A DNA stretch of 64,000 bases from Mesobacillus boroniphilus (GTDB lineage: Bacteria > Bacillota > Bacilli > Bacillales > Cytobacillaceae), in contig NZ_QTKX01000001.1 of NCBI RefSeq assembly GCF_018424685.1, forward strand, positions 2,046,001 through 2,110,000, written 5' to 3'. Positions within the stretch are counted from its first letter, which is position 1. Every line of letters begins with the position of its first letter. The notes under the pieces are model-generated. The model saw only the letters and a program-made list of their open reading frames with translations. It was not told where the DNA came from and ran no database searches. The position numbers and the translations under genes were made by a program. This document shows positions 18,609 through 27,076 of the stretch, in pieces.

Positions 18609-18894
18609 AATGAATACAAACCTCCCACGAAGAATCCCCCTCATTCTTAGTGACCACTACTTCATACAGCTCGCCATTCTGCTCAATGTATCCTCTGCCA
18701 GAATCGGTTCCAGTAATTTTTAAAAACATCAATTCGTCATATAATAAATTGCTGGCTGCTGTATTTTTTTCGGACTCCACTGTTTGATTGATGACATGTA
18801 TGGCAATCGGGAGCAAAATTACTCCACCCATGAAAAACGCAGCTAGTGATAGCAACATTTCACTGAGAAAAAATCCCTCATTCCTCCGAAACAT
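18562..18894 (-). CDS. comGE: Competence pseudopilin-like protein ComGE
   Basis: 110 residues starting MFRRNEGFFLSEMLLSL, a prepilin signal in which GF precedes the +5 glutamate (GFFLSE), then one hydrophobic helix and a small C-terminal domain with two cysteines. Overlaps comGD by 17 bp and comGF by 47 bp. Part of the DNA-uptake pseudopilus. Confidence 0.87.
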   Translation of the reverse strand: MFRRNEGFFLSEMLLSLAAFFMGGVILLPIAIHVINQTVESEKNTAASNLLYDELMFLKITGTDSGRGYIEQNGELYEVVVTKNEGDSSWEVCIHYDIAQKQHQKCAPAE

Positions 18895-19318
18895 AGAACC
18901 TGCCCTTTCCAATCTGAATCATCATCTTGTATCTCTTTGATCCTGTACTTACATAAATAGACCCGAAGCTATCAATATTCCCATCAGGCATGTAGCGGAA
19001 CAATAACTTCATAGTCCCTTGTTCCACATTGATTTCAGGTGAGTAATTTCTTTTGGCCAAATATGGCGCAGCATAATCCGTTCCTCGGATATAGTAATAA
19101 TTATTTTCTGGCATGATATGGACAGTAATTGTCTCTTGATGGGAAATCGCATATTGCTGGCTGTATAGCAGGTCGGATTTAAATTGTGAAAAGAAAAGAT
19201 CCTTTTCAAGCATGTCTTTTTGGGGTGAAAACAGAAATGCAGATGTGAGGGTAAGCATAAAGAAGGCTGAAAGCACGATCAGCATTTCGACCATAGTAAA
19301 ACCGCCAGAGTGGTTCAT
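18878..19318 (-). CDS. comGD: Competence pseudopilin ComGD
   Basis: 146 residues with a very short leader (MNHSG) and mature start GFTMVEMLIVLSAFF, typical of ComC-processed pseudopilins. The ATG at 19318 overlaps the comGC stop by 4 bp (ATGA). A longer upstream reading exists but lies inside comGC and lacks a site. Confidence 0.9.
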   Translation of the reverse strand: MNHSGGFTMVEMLIVLSAFFMLTLTSAFLFSPQKDMLEKDLFFSQFKSDLLYSQQYAISHQETITVHIMPENNYYYIRGTDYAAPYLAKRNYSPEINVEQGTMKLLFRYMPDGNIDSFGSIYVSTGSKRYKMMIQIGKGRFYVSEE

Positions 19319-19638
19319 TGGCCTGTAGATGTAGTCGATTTCTTTTGCACTGAACCTTGTACAGTAATCTCGATCTGGGTTCCGTCTGGACAAGCGGCAT
19401 CTGCACTTTTTAAGTATCCATCACTATGAAGCTGTGCGAATGTAGGAGTTGCTTTTTTATCAATTTTGTATGCCTGAACCTGTGCCTCGACCATTTTCAT
19501 ATAAGCCTCGCAGCCCTTCGTATTGATATTTGAACTATGTGAAGAGATATTGGGGACGGTAATGATAAGAAGAACGGAGATAACGAGCAAAACAATCATC
19601 ATTTCTATCAAAGTAAAACCCTTTTGATTTTTCATCAT
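19315..19638 (-). CDS. comGC: Major competence pseudopilin ComGC
   Basis: The main pilus subunit for transforming DNA capture. 107 residues with the canonical signal KNQKGFTLIEMMIVLLVISVL; cleavage falls between G and F, and +5 Glu is present. The mature part has the two cysteines (KGCEAY and AACPDG) expected for the intramolecular disulfide. The ATG at 19638 has GGAG upstream, and a second ATG follows directly. Confidence 0.95.
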   Translation of the reverse strand: MMKNQKGFTLIEMMIVLLVISVLLIITVPNISSHSSNINTKGCEAYMKMVEAQVQAYKIDKKATPTFAQLHSDGYLKSADAACPDGTQIEITVQGSVQKKSTTSTGQ

Positions 19639-19670
19639 GTATTCTCCTTTATTTTTTCGCATAAAAAATG

Positions 19671-20702
19671 TTAGATTCCTTTCATCATTTGGAACATCGG
19701 CAACAATATGGCGAGATACAGTGAAACGACAAGCAGGCCAATGAAGCTGTACAAAATGGGCTGCACCGTCTTCATCGCTTTTTCCATTTTGTCTTCTAGT
19801 TCCTTTAGGCAGTGCCTGCTATAAAAATAAAGCTCCTGGTCCAGCTTGCCATTCTTTTGCCCATGCCTGATGATCCTCGGCAGCTCTTCTTCAAAAAACG
19901 GATACTCTCCAACTGCCCTGTCAAAATCATGGCCAGCAGCCAATTTCGAAATCATGTCCTTTCCTATCTCCCTTGAAAAAGGTTCATGTAGATTTTGCTC
20001 AAACACCTTCAATGCAGCAAGCACAGAAAGGCCCCCAGAAAACAAATAGCTTAACTGAACCGAAAAATAGTGTGAGTAAAGAAGCCTGATAAATTTGCCG
20101 GCAATCGGCAGCTTCACAAGCCTTACTTTTTGTTTTAGCGGGTGAAGCTTCTTAAAGCTGATCACGTAGTATAGGGCAAGCAATGTTATGAGACTAAGAA
20201 GGAAATAGAGTGTGAAAGGAAGAATGGTGGCTGCAGCCGCGATGGCTTTCATAAAAATATTGGGGGCTAGATTCATGTCTGAAAAAAGCGAGTCGAATTT
20301 CGGCAGCAAAATCCTGTTGACAAAAAAGAATAAAATAAACGTAAGAAATACTAACAATACTGGATAAGCAGCGAGCCTTTTTAATCTCTGGAAGTCCGCT
20401 TCCCTCTTAAGTACCATATCACTGCCCTCTGTTAAAGTATTGGCAAGTCCTCCATGCTGCTCGGCAAAATAAACATAGCTGACCAGGTCCTTTTTAAAAT
20501 TTAATTCTGCAAGAATCAAATATAAGGGAAATCCTTCACGCAACTTTTCAAGGCTTCTTTTAACCTCATCCTTCCTTTTCTTCTCTAAATAAAAAGTCAT
20601 GGACTCAATCGCTTCTGCCAAAGAATAACCGCGCGACAGCAGTTCCCCGGTCCTTTTGAGGAACCGAGCCTGTTCGGCGACAGGCCACTTACTCTCCATC
20701 AT
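19671..20702 (-). CDS. comGB: Competence platform membrane protein ComGB
   Basis: The PilC/GspF-type inner-membrane platform of the pseudopilus. 343 residues with two GspF domains and three hydrophobic stretches (LAAYPVLLVFLTFILFFFV near 145; TLYFLLSLITLLALYYV near 195; SFIGLLVVSLYLAILLPMF at the C-terminus). The ATG at 20702 has AAAGGTGGG upstream and overlaps comGA by 14 bp. Confidence 0.93.
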   Translation of the reverse strand: MMESKWPVAEQARFLKRTGELLSRGYSLAEAIESMTFYLEKKRKDEVKRSLEKLREGFPLYLILAELNFKKDLVSYVYFAEQHGGLANTLTEGSDMVLKREADFQRLKRLAAYPVLLVFLTFILFFFVNRILLPKFDSLFSDMNLAPNIFMKAIAAAATILPFTLYFLLSLITLLALYYVISFKKLHPLKQKVRLVKLPIAGKFIRLLYSHYFSVQLSYLFSGGLSVLAALKVFEQNLHEPFSREIGKDMISKLAAGHDFDRAVGEYPFFEEELPRIIRHGQKNGKLDQELYFYSRHCLKELEDKMEKAMKTVQPILYSFIGLLVVSLYLAILLPMFQMMKGI

Positions 20703-21759
20703 TGAGTACCCACCTTTGGTATTCGGATTCCTTGATGAATCCAAGCGCGATGCCTTTCCGGATTGCATCCTTGAGAGTTTTGTAATGATAACTTTGAAGT
20801 TCCCCCTTCGCTTCTTTTAGGACCGCAGATAAATCCTTCCCCGTAAGGATTTCGAATACATTCCCTCTTTTGCCGCTGCCTGATGAAAAGCAAAACGGCG
20901 AGCAGCCTCCTTCGCAATACGGACATGTCAGTTCAACAAGTCTTTGTGCCGTAACTGCAATCAGTGTCTGTTCAATCTCAAGCCAATTAATCCCGAATTC
21001 AATCAGCCTGTAAATTGCTCCTCTGGCATCCCTCGTATGCATAGTTGTTAATACCAAATGACCTGTTAAAGAGGCTCTTATTGCGGTCTCCGCAGTTTCT
21101 TTATCCCTGATTTCCCCAACCATTATGATATCCGGATCATGCCTGAGAATTGCTTTCAAGCCGGCAGAATATGAAATTCCAGCCCGTTCATTGACCTGGA
21201 CCTGCAGCACTGTATCACTCGGTTTTTCAATTGGATCTTCAAGTGTAATGACATTACGCTTCACCAAATCCGCGGTTTCAGAAAGCATGGAATATAAGGT
21301 AGTCGTTTTACCGCTGCCTGTCGGTCCAGTAAAAATAATCAAGCCATGTGCGTGTTTTAAAAGGGAAATCAGTTTTTTAGATGTGGATGGAAATAATGAT
21401 ATTTGGTAAGAAGGAGTTTGTTTTTGTTCGGGAAGGAGACGAATGACCATGCTTTCGCTCTGGTAGGCTGGAAGCGTGGAGATCCTTAGGCCTATCTTCA
21501 TATCTTGATATTGATAGGTAAAAGCACCACTTTGAGGCCGTCTTTTTTCACCAATATCCATTGAAGCTGTGAATTTGAAGTGGGAAATGAGCCTCTCACA
21601 ATCAGCCTGTTCAAGCGTGTATCGGGGAAGCAGCTGATTGCCGAGCCTGAATTTAATCAGTGTGTCTTTTTCGCGAGGAATAATATGAATGTCCGACGCA
21701 CCACTTCTTAAAGCATCTTTTAAGACATTATCCGCTAGCTGTTCAATTGATTTAACAAT
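20689..21759 (-). CDS. comGA: Competence pilus ATPase ComGA, AUU start
   Basis: The GspE/PilB-type traffic ATPase of DNA uptake. Walker A is GPTGSGKTTTLY, the Asp box ITLEDPIE, Walker B DPDIIMVGEIRD, and a Cys4 zinc site is in LTCPYCEGGCSPFC. The first in-frame ATG (21561) would delete 66 conserved N-terminal residues, including ASDIHI. The frame runs back to a TAA with no ATG, GTG or TTG. An ATT at 21759 has AAAGGTGGTG 7 nt upstream. It gives 356 residues, the B. subtilis length as I recall. No convincing ComK box was found upstream. Confidence 0.88.
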   Translation of the reverse strand: MVKSIEQLADNVLKDALRSGASDIHIIPREKDTLIKFRLGNQLLPRYTLEQADCERLISHFKFTASMDIGEKRRPQSGAFTYQYQDMKIGLRISTLPAYQSESMVIRLLPEQKQTPSYQISLFPSTSKKLISLLKHAHGLIIFTGPTGSGKTTTLYSMLSETADLVKRNVITLEDPIEKPSDTVLQVQVNERAGISYSAGLKAILRHDPDIIMVGEIRDKETAETAIRASLTGHLVLTTMHTRDARGAIYRLIEFGINWLEIEQTLIAVTAQRLVELTCPYCEGGCSPFCFSSGSGKRGNVFEILTGKDLSAVLKEAKGELQSYHYKTLKDAIRKGIALGFIKESEYQRWVLNDGE

Positions 21760-21899
21760 AAAGATGCACCACCTTTTTTAGTTATAAAAAGGATTTCGCC
21801 ATAATCCCTTCCCTTCCTGCAAATAATCAGACTTAAATATGTATAAAAAGTGACAGTTCTATTTATAATAACTACCGTAACGTCAACAAGTCATATTAT

Positions 21900-21971
21900 T
21901 GGGCTATAGCCAAGCGGTAAGGCAACGGACTTTGACTCCGTCATGCGTTGGTTCGAATCCAGCTAGCCCAG
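21900..21971 (+). tRNA. tRNA-Gln (anticodon TTG)
   Basis: Acceptor arms TGGGCTA / TAGCCCA, D arm AGCCAAGCGGTAAGGC, anticodon stem ACGGA-TCCGT with loop CTTTGAC (TTG), T arm with GTTCGAATC. The discriminator is G. The CCA end is not fully encoded (CTA follows). Divergent from comGA. Confidence 0.96.
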
Positions 21972-21978
21972 CTATTAG

Positions 21979-22009
21979 AAAAAACGGAAGCAAACGCTTC
22001 CGTTTTTTT
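21979..22009 (+). terminator. Terminator after tRNA-Gln
   Basis: A6 - CGGAAGC - AAAC - GCTTCCG - T7. Symmetric, so it could act on both strands. Confidence 0.85.
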
Positions 22010-22055
22010 AATTAACTTGGTTGTGGATACCTATATATGGATTTTTTAATCCAAC

Positions 22056-22225
22056 TCCAGCGCTTGTCGGGGCTGACCAAGGCGCTTCCGCTTTTCTTAT
22101 TGTCCAGCTTCAGCGCCTAGCCCCTCGAGTCGCTTCAGTCCGCCCAATGAAGTCAAAAAGCGACTTCACTGGGCGGCCCTCCAGCGCTTGTCGGGGCTGA
22201 CCAAGGCGCTTCCGCTTTTCTTATT
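22056..22225. repeat. Mosaic palindromic repeat between tRNA-Gln and mgsR
   Basis: A 46-bp direct repeat (22056-22101 and 22180-22225, identical) flanks a hairpin with arms CCGCCCAATGAAGTC and GACTTCACTGGGCGG. The hairpin sequence recurs at 36.78 and 36.99 kb. The second copy touches the mgsR stop codon. The element has no reading frame of note. Confidence 0.75.
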
Positions 22226-22577
22226 ATTTCGCAATTTTTTTCAAGGCATCAGGGTTAAATCCAACAATAAGCTTCTTCCCGTCTGTCAAAATCGGTCGTC
22301 TAAGCAGCTTCGGTTCCTCAATGACAAGTTTGATTACCTCTGAAAGTGGCAGGTCTTCCATTTCCACACCCAGATTTTTATAAGTTTCTCCCCTTGTTGC
22401 AAGCAGTTCATCAAAGCCTTCAGTCGTCAGTGCTAAAATCTTCAACAATTCTTTTTTCGATGGAGTATCTTTGAACATATGACGTTCATTGAATTTCACG
22501 CTGTTAGAGACCAGCCACTTTTTTGTTTTACGGCATGAAGTACAGCTTGGATAAGAATAAAACGTCAGCTCTTCCAT
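22224..22577 (-). CDS. mgsR: Spx/ArsC-family stress regulator MgsR
   Basis: 117 residues of the Spx/ArsC fold with the redox motif CTSC (SYPSCTSCRKTKKWL, about residues 9-12). The RPILTDGKKLIVGF segment is shared with Spx and MgsR. In B. subtilis MgsR (YqgZ) controls part of the SigB stress regulon and lies in this same place next to comGA, which separates it from Spx. The ATG at 22577 has AGGAGG upstream; an upstream in-frame start at 22640 lacks one. Confidence 0.85.
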   Translation of the reverse strand: MEELTFYSYPSCTSCRKTKKWLVSNSVKFNERHMFKDTPSKKELLKILALTTEGFDELLATRGETYKNLGVEMEDLPLSEVIKLVIEEPKLLRRPILTDGKKLIVGFNPDALKKIAK

Positions 22578-22615
22578 TAAGTTAACCTCCTGGCGAACAA
22601 AATTATCATATATAC

Positions 22616-22716
22616 ATATTGTATAACTTTTGTATAACATTTGTACACTAATTTGTCATCATTTCGCCATTCAATTGTGAACATTTTCTAAACATATAGT
22701 GTAAACAGTGTAAACC
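22616..22716. promoter_or_regulatory. Divergent mgsR / HTH-regulator control region
   Basis: Two short direct repeats are seen. One is TTGTATAAC in tandem (about 22619-22638), positioned in the mgsR promoter zone. The other is AGTGTAAAC twice without a gap (22698-22706, 22707-22715), directly upstream of a TATAAT (22733-22738) serving the regulator gene. Either could be an operator; no binding factor is known to me. Confidence 0.45.
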
Positions 22717-22770
22717 TTATTTTCTCCTGTATTATAATGAAGGCAAATTAGTGGGCTGAGGTGAACTAAG

Positions 22771-23472
22771 GTGGAGCAAACATTAAAAATTACAAGTGTT
22801 TTGTCTGACCCAACGCGTTATTATATTTATCAATACATCACAAAAAGGCATAAGGATGTAACTGTACAGGAAATCGCCGACAATTTTGATATCCATCCAA
22901 ATGTAGCAAGGCTGCATTTATCGAAACTCGAAGATGTGAACATGCTGATTTCAGAAACAAAAAAGACTGGCAAAGGCGGCCGTCCAAGCAGACTGTATCG
23001 TCTGTCAGATGAAGTGATCCAGCTGCACTTCCCATACCGCGATTATCAGCTATTGTCCAAAATCGCGATGACAACGATGATGTCGCTTGGAGAAGCAGGA
23101 AAAAAAGCATTGTACATGACTGGAAAACGTTTCGGTGAAGAACTGATGGAACAGGAAGTATCCCGACATCCACAAATGTCAGCTGAAATGACGTTTGAAC
23201 AAAAACTTAACTCAATAAAAAACGCTGCGACTCTTGCAGGGTTTTATCCTGAATTCGAACCGAACACAGAAAAAACTAAGATCTACTTCCAGATATTCAA
23301 CTGTCCTTTCAAGGAAGTGGCAATGGAGCATACAGAAACAGTGTGCAATATGCACTATGAATTTTTGCGCGGAATGTTCGAATCCCTGTTTGGTGATATC
23401 GAGCTGATTGAAAAAGCGAACATGTTCACAGGCTGTGACTCTTGTTCATATCAAGCTGTTATTGCACAATAA
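22771..23472 (+). CDS. ArsR/DeoR-like HTH regulator with four C-terminal cysteines
   Basis: 233 residues. An N-terminal winged HTH (about 1-85: SDPTRYYIYQYI, VTVQEIADNFDIHPNVARLH, GRPSRLYRL) is followed by an alpha-helical effector domain. Four cysteines near the C-terminus are spaced C-x13-C-x29-C-x2-C, ending TGCDSCSYQAV. Spacing of this kind resembles SufR-type iron-sulfur regulators, so a metal or Fe-S cluster sensor is plausible but unproven. The GTG at 22771 has GAGGTG upstream. It is divergent from mgsR and followed by yqgY. I do not know a B. subtilis counterpart. Confidence 0.8.
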   Translation: MEQTLKITSVLSDPTRYYIYQYITKRHKDVTVQEIADNFDIHPNVARLHLSKLEDVNMLISETKKTGKGGRPSRLYRLSDEVIQLHFPYRDYQLLSKIAMTTMMSLGEAGKKALYMTGKRFGEELMEQEVSRHPQMSAEMTFEQKLNSIKNAATLAGFYPEFEPNTEKTKIYFQIFNCPFKEVAMEHTETVCNMHYEFLRGMFESLFGDIELIEKANMFTGCDSCSYQAVIAQ

Positions 23473-23550
23473 TCAATCCTTGTTTACTTTTCACTCCACT
23501 TTACTTTATAATATGATAGTGATGGACTGTAGGGTAAAGGAGGGATATCT

Positions 23551-23796
23551 TTGGATCGTATGTACAGAGTTTTAGGATTCTGGACGGGAATCTTTGCTGT
23601 GATGTTTTTCTTGGGTCACATGTATACAACGTCCTTGATTTTCTTTGGTCAAACTGGATTTTTCTTGCTTTTAAGTTACTTGAAACTGTCTGAGCGTATG
23701 TACATTTACGTCTTCGGCGCATACTTAACGATTTTCTTTGCAGGATTTACTTACTGGTCAACATTTATGATGCCATTAGGTGGAACTGGACATTGA
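23551..23796 (+). CDS. yqgY: DUF2626 membrane protein YqgY
   Basis: 81 residues with three hydrophobic segments (FWTGIFAVMFFLGHMY, LIFFGQTGFFLLLSYL, IYVFGAYLTIFFAGFTYW), a small integral membrane protein of the DUF2626 family. The TTG at 23551 has AAAGGAGGG 6 nt upstream. Function unknown. Confidence 0.85.
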   Translation: MDRMYRVLGFWTGIFAVMFFLGHMYTTSLIFFGQTGFFLLLSYLKLSERMYIYVFGAYLTIFFAGFTYWSTFMMPLGGTGH

Positions 23797-23806
23797 TCAA
23801 TTGTTA

Positions 23807-23856
23807 CGCTCAAATAAAAAAAGCGATGGTTATCCATCGCTTTTTTTATTTGAGCG
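23807..23856. terminator. Bidirectional terminator between yqgY and the MidA-like gene
   Basis: A perfect 50-bp inverted repeat, 23-bp arms with loop TTAT, containing AAAAAAA/TTTTTTT tracts on both sides. It sits between convergent genes. Confidence 0.9.
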
Positions 23857-23860
23857 TATA

Positions 23861-24952
23861 TTAAAATAATTTTTCAGCCGTGTATTCCAGACCCTTCGCC
23901 TGGACGACGACATCAAAGGACTGGCTGATCCCCCCTGGCAAGATCAGGCTCCGTATAGCGCGATTCCGCTTACTTGCTTCAGAAAACGGATTTGGGTCAT
24001 GGTGTTCCGCAAGCTCTTCTAATATACCTGCAGCCATCAGGAACTCATCCTGCCTCATTTTTTGGACAAAGTCCAGGCTGTATTTTTCACCAATTGATTT
24101 AAGTGCATCAAAATGCACATGACTGGTAATATCCATCTCCCCTGGATGCTGCAAAACATCATGATGCATCTGGTGTTGGTAATATCCTCTTAAACTTCCG
24201 CGCCTGCGTGATGGGTGCATCCATTCTTCTTTCGTATATCCATAATCTACAGTCACCATGATGCCCTTCATGAAGTGATCAGCTATAGATTTAATGAACG
24301 GTTCAAAAGCAAGCGGAATCTCAATTCTTTGCCCTTCAGCCAGTTCAAGTTCTTGGTCGTTTAAAAAAGCGATGATTCGATCATTCATTACTGGAAGCAT
24401 GCTCTCTTTTAATTGCCCATTTTCATGGACAATAAAAACTTCTTTCACAATACCCTCGCTTTTTTCGACGACATGGACAGGAAAGGCATCAAATAATTCA
24501 TTTGAAAAAATCAGCCCTTGTTTCATGCCTGTGTATGCAAATGTATCAGCATAAAGGATGTCCACTTCTTCTAGACCGTTCAATTCCGCTTCCTGAAGCG
24601 TTCGATGATAAGGACTCGCTTCAACGATACAATAAGTAAGTGTTTCATCCTTCCATTCATTCCACCCTTGAATAAATGCCCTGGCAAAGCGACCATTTCC
24701 AGCTCCTATTTCACAAACAGATGGCGGCAAGCCGAGATTTTTGAAATTTTTCGCAAACCATTTTCCTATCAATTTGCCAAATACATCAGACACATTGCTG
24801 GATGTATAAAAGTCCCCCTCTTTGCCTATTTTTTGGCGTTCCTTTATGTAATAACCTTCCTCCGGATGATAGAGTGCAAGTTCTATATACTCAGCATATG
24901 TAATCATTTTTTCCGGGGAGGCGTCAATAAATTGTGTAATAAGTTCTTTCAT
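23861..24952 (-). CDS. MidA/NDUFAF7-family SAM-dependent methyltransferase
   Basis: 363 residues of the DUF185 family. Motifs are YYIKERQKIGKEGDFYTS, the SAM loop CEIGAGNGRFARAF (about 85), and the acidic IFSNELFDAFPVHVV. NDUFAF7 in mitochondria methylates a complex I arginine; the bacterial substrate is not known. It lies alone between two hairpin terminators. Confidence 0.85.
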   Translation of the reverse strand: MKELITQFIDASPEKMITYAEYIELALYHPEEGYYIKERQKIGKEGDFYTSSNVSDVFGKLIGKWFAKNFKNLGLPPSVCEIGAGNGRFARAFIQGWNEWKDETLTYCIVEASPYHRTLQEAELNGLEEVDILYADTFAYTGMKQGLIFSNELFDAFPVHVVEKSEGIVKEVFIVHENGQLKESMLPVMNDRIIAFLNDQELELAEGQRIEIPLAFEPFIKSIADHFMKGIMVTVDYGYTKEEWMHPSRRRGSLRGYYQHQMHHDVLQHPGEMDITSHVHFDALKSIGEKYSLDFVQKMRQDEFLMAAGILEELAEHHDPNPFSEASKRNRAIRSLILPGGISQSFDVVVQAKGLEYTAEKLF

Positions 24953-25062
24953 AATTACTCCTTGAAAAAAGTTTTCACTATTGACATAGTGTTTTCGTTA
25001 TTATATTGTTTTAGTAGTAGCTTAACTATATCCCCTCCCATGATATGAATAGAACATCCCCC

Positions 25063-25095
25063 AGGAAAGCCCTTCTCTTTGAGAAGGGCTTTCCT
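25063..25095. terminator. Hairpin after yqgX
   Basis: A perfect 15-bp stem with a TTT loop. The T tract on either side is weak, so it may be an mRNA end stabiliser rather than a full terminator. Confidence 0.6.
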
Positions 25096-25122
25096 AGTTT
25101 CCTTTATCCATTCTGCTACCTT

Positions 25123-25758
25123 CTAAAATCCGTTTAAAAAAGGATTCGAATCCATTTCTAAACCAATCGAGGTTGCTGGTCCGTGTCCAGGAAGCACCTC
25201 TATTTGTTCTGGCAATGTCAGGAGCTTATCATGGATGCTTCTGATTAGTTGATTATGGTTGCCACCCGGTAAATCCGTCCTCCCAATGCTTCCATTAAAA
25301 AGTGCGTCTCCTGCCAGGACAAACTGTGCTTCTGGGAAATAAATCGATATACTCCCTGGAGAATGCCCAGGTGTTTCAAACACTTCGAACTTAAAACTGC
25401 CAATTGACATTACACCTTCATCTTTGATCAAGTAATCAGCAGAGCGCGCTTTGATTGGCTCATTAAGCATGAAATGCCTTGAACCATTCAAGGCTGGGTC
25501 TGATAGCCAATCCTTTTCGTTTTCATGGATATATACTTTGATTCCGTACTTATCCCTAATTCTATCCACTGCCCCGATATGGTCGAAATGGGCGTGTGTG
25601 AGCACAATTGCTTCTGGCTTCAATTGAAGCTGTTCAATCACTGTTGCCAGCTTCTTTGGATTATCACCCGGATCTACAATCAGGCAGGATTGGTTTTCAT
25701 CATAAACTATATAGCAATTTGTTTGTAAAGGACCAAGGGGAATCTGTTTCCATTTCAT
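25123..25758 (-). CDS. yqgX: MBL-fold metallo-hydrolase YqgX
   Basis: 211 residues of the glyoxalase II-like metallo-beta-lactamase fold. Metal motifs are THAHFDHIG (HxHxDH), ETPGHSPGSIS, LAGDALFNGSIGRTD and the last histidine in LPGHGPATSIG. A hydrolase for hydroxyacyl-thioesters is likely; substrate not known. The ATG at 25758 has GGAGG 8 nt upstream, and a TTG one codon earlier is an alternative. Confidence 0.9.
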   Translation of the reverse strand: MKWKQIPLGPLQTNCYIVYDENQSCLIVDPGDNPKKLATVIEQLQLKPEAIVLTHAHFDHIGAVDRIRDKYGIKVYIHENEKDWLSDPALNGSRHFMLNEPIKARSADYLIKDEGVMSIGSFKFEVFETPGHSPGSISIYFPEAQFVLAGDALFNGSIGRTDLPGGNHNQLIRSIHDKLLTLPEQIEVLPGHGPATSIGLEMDSNPFLNGF

Positions 25759-25934
25759 CAAATTAGCCTCCAGCTTCTAGTGGTATTATTAATATATTTA
25801 TTTTACACTATTGTCAGGCAAGTTTTAAGGATTGCGATAGAAAAGCTCAGTGCCCTGATGAGCAAACCTAAAGGATGAGTTTTCAAACCACAATTAATTA
25901 GTTTTGTACAATTCAGCACAAAGGAGGCTGCCAA

Positions 25935-26414
25935 GTGCAAATTTTCATTGGAATTGAGGCCAGCCCTATACTTTCAGAGCTGCCCGAGTTTGAACAGTTT
26001 CTTCTCTCAGCCGCCCCTCCGCTTCTTGTTCATGAAAATATTTATATTTATGGGGAGCAGCAAATTGCAGATGTAGCTTTAGGATTGCTGTTGGAAGCGG
26101 ATCTTCATGAAGAAACACATCAATTGATAAAAACAGAAGGATTTGCGGGAGAAGATTTTTACGACTATGGATTTCAAGCTGGTGTCGATACTTTTCTATT
26201 CGCTAATGATTTGTCAGCCTTCAGATTTACAGGTGGCAGCGAAGTTCAGACTGAAATGGCTCTTATTCAGCTAAAAGAACATCTTGTTTTTATGTCTGCT
26301 GCAGGTATTTATTTTTCTATAGACCATTATACTGACCTAGTATTGGGTATAGTAAAGGCATATGAGGTGAAAGTTGAGTTTTTAGACCTCGACAAATGTT
26401 GTAAAAAAATATAA
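25935..26414 (+). CDS. Hypothetical protein
   Basis: 159 residues from a GTG at 25935 with GGAGG 7 nt upstream. Acidic, soluble-looking, hydrophobic cores but no clear transmembrane helix; two adjacent cysteines at the C-terminus (DKCCKKI). I recognise no family. It lies between the divergent yqgX and the small yqgW on the same strand. Confidence 0.6.
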   Translation: MQIFIGIEASPILSELPEFEQFLLSAAPPLLVHENIYIYGEQQIADVALGLLLEADLHEETHQLIKTEGFAGEDFYDYGFQAGVDTFLFANDLSAFRFTGGSEVQTEMALIQLKEHLVFMSAAGIYFSIDHYTDLVLGIVKAYEVKVEFLDLDKCCKKI

Positions 26415-26516
26415 AATAAAAAACGAGTGTATGCTTGTCATTACATAACAGGCTGCCGCCTAATTTTTTTATCCAACAGGCTGATTGTCTGCCTAATATT
26501 ATAAGGGGGCTTTTTC

Positions 26517-26690
26517 ATGGGTTTTGCTATTATTTGCGCTTTAATTACACTGCTTGCCGGGTATGCAACATTTTCGGCACTTAAAAACAAAAACGTTCTT
26601 GGAATCGTATTTGGTGGAGGAACATTCTTGGTTATTGGCTGGTTCACAATCATGACGCTCCTTAACTCTGGATTCCCAACAGCGCATTAA
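26517..26690 (+). CDS. yqgW: DUF2759 small membrane protein YqgW
   Basis: 57 residues beginning MGFAIICALITLLAGYATF and ending LNSGFPTAH. There are two hydrophobic segments separated by a short basic loop (KNKN), a hairpin membrane protein. AAGGGGGC lies 7 nt before the ATG. Family function unknown. Confidence 0.85.
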   Translation: MGFAIICALITLLAGYATFSALKNKNVLGIVFGGGTFLVIGWFTIMTLLNSGFPTAH

Positions 26691-26700
26691 TTTGAAGCAC

Positions 26701-26733
26701 AAAAAAGACCACCCTTTGCAGGTGGTCTTTTTT
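26701..26733. terminator. Bidirectional terminator between yqgW and yqgV
   Basis: A6-GACCACC / GGTGGTC-T6 with a 7-nt loop between convergent genes. Confidence 0.88.
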
Positions 26734-26738
26734 CGTTT

Positions 26739-27053
26739 CTATTTTTGAAGCAATTCGTTTACCCTGTTTACCTTTTCCTGCATCTTTCTTTTCACATCAC
26801 GCCTGTCGTCAATCCGGATATTTGTAGCTACTCGCTGGATGCCTGCATTGAACGGTGCTTCGTGAATCGCCTGGATCACCTCAAACAAAACGCGAAGTTC
26901 TCCTTCAATCAAAGTATTCATCGGCGTAAGTTGATATTGGATTTTGCCCTGTTCTTCATACTGCTTAAGAATTCTTTGGATATCTGCTACATAAGAACTG
27001 ACACTTGGTGTCTGAGTTCCGATTGGGATTACTGTTACATCAACAATTGCCAT
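26739..27053 (-). CDS. yqgV: MTH1187/YkoF-like thiamine-binding family protein YqgV
   Basis: 104 residues with a ferredoxin-like fold signature of the MTH1187 family (MAIVDVTVIPIGT; YQLTPMNTLIEGE; VATNIRIDDRRD). Relatives bind thiamine or hydroxymethylpyrimidine, so a vitamin-binding role is possible. The ATG at 27053 follows AAGGAGAG; an earlier TTG at 27071 would precede that site. Confidence 0.85.
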   Translation of the reverse strand: MAIVDVTVIPIGTQTPSVSSYVADIQRILKQYEEQGKIQYQLTPMNTLIEGELRVLFEVIQAIHEAPFNAGIQRVATNIRIDDRRDVKRKMQEKVNRVNELLQK

Positions 27054-27076
27054 CAAAATCTCTCCTTGCAAAATAA

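Noticed and set aside
20689..21561. comGA as an N-terminally truncated pseudogene starting at ATG 21561
   Set aside because: The upstream 66 codons are open, in frame and conserved. A non-standard start explains the annotation gap better than truncation.
21760..21899. ComK box upstream of comGA
   Set aside because: AT-rich tracts exist, but no AAAA-N5-TTTT pair with correct spacing. ComK control of this operon is expected from the family and not visible here.
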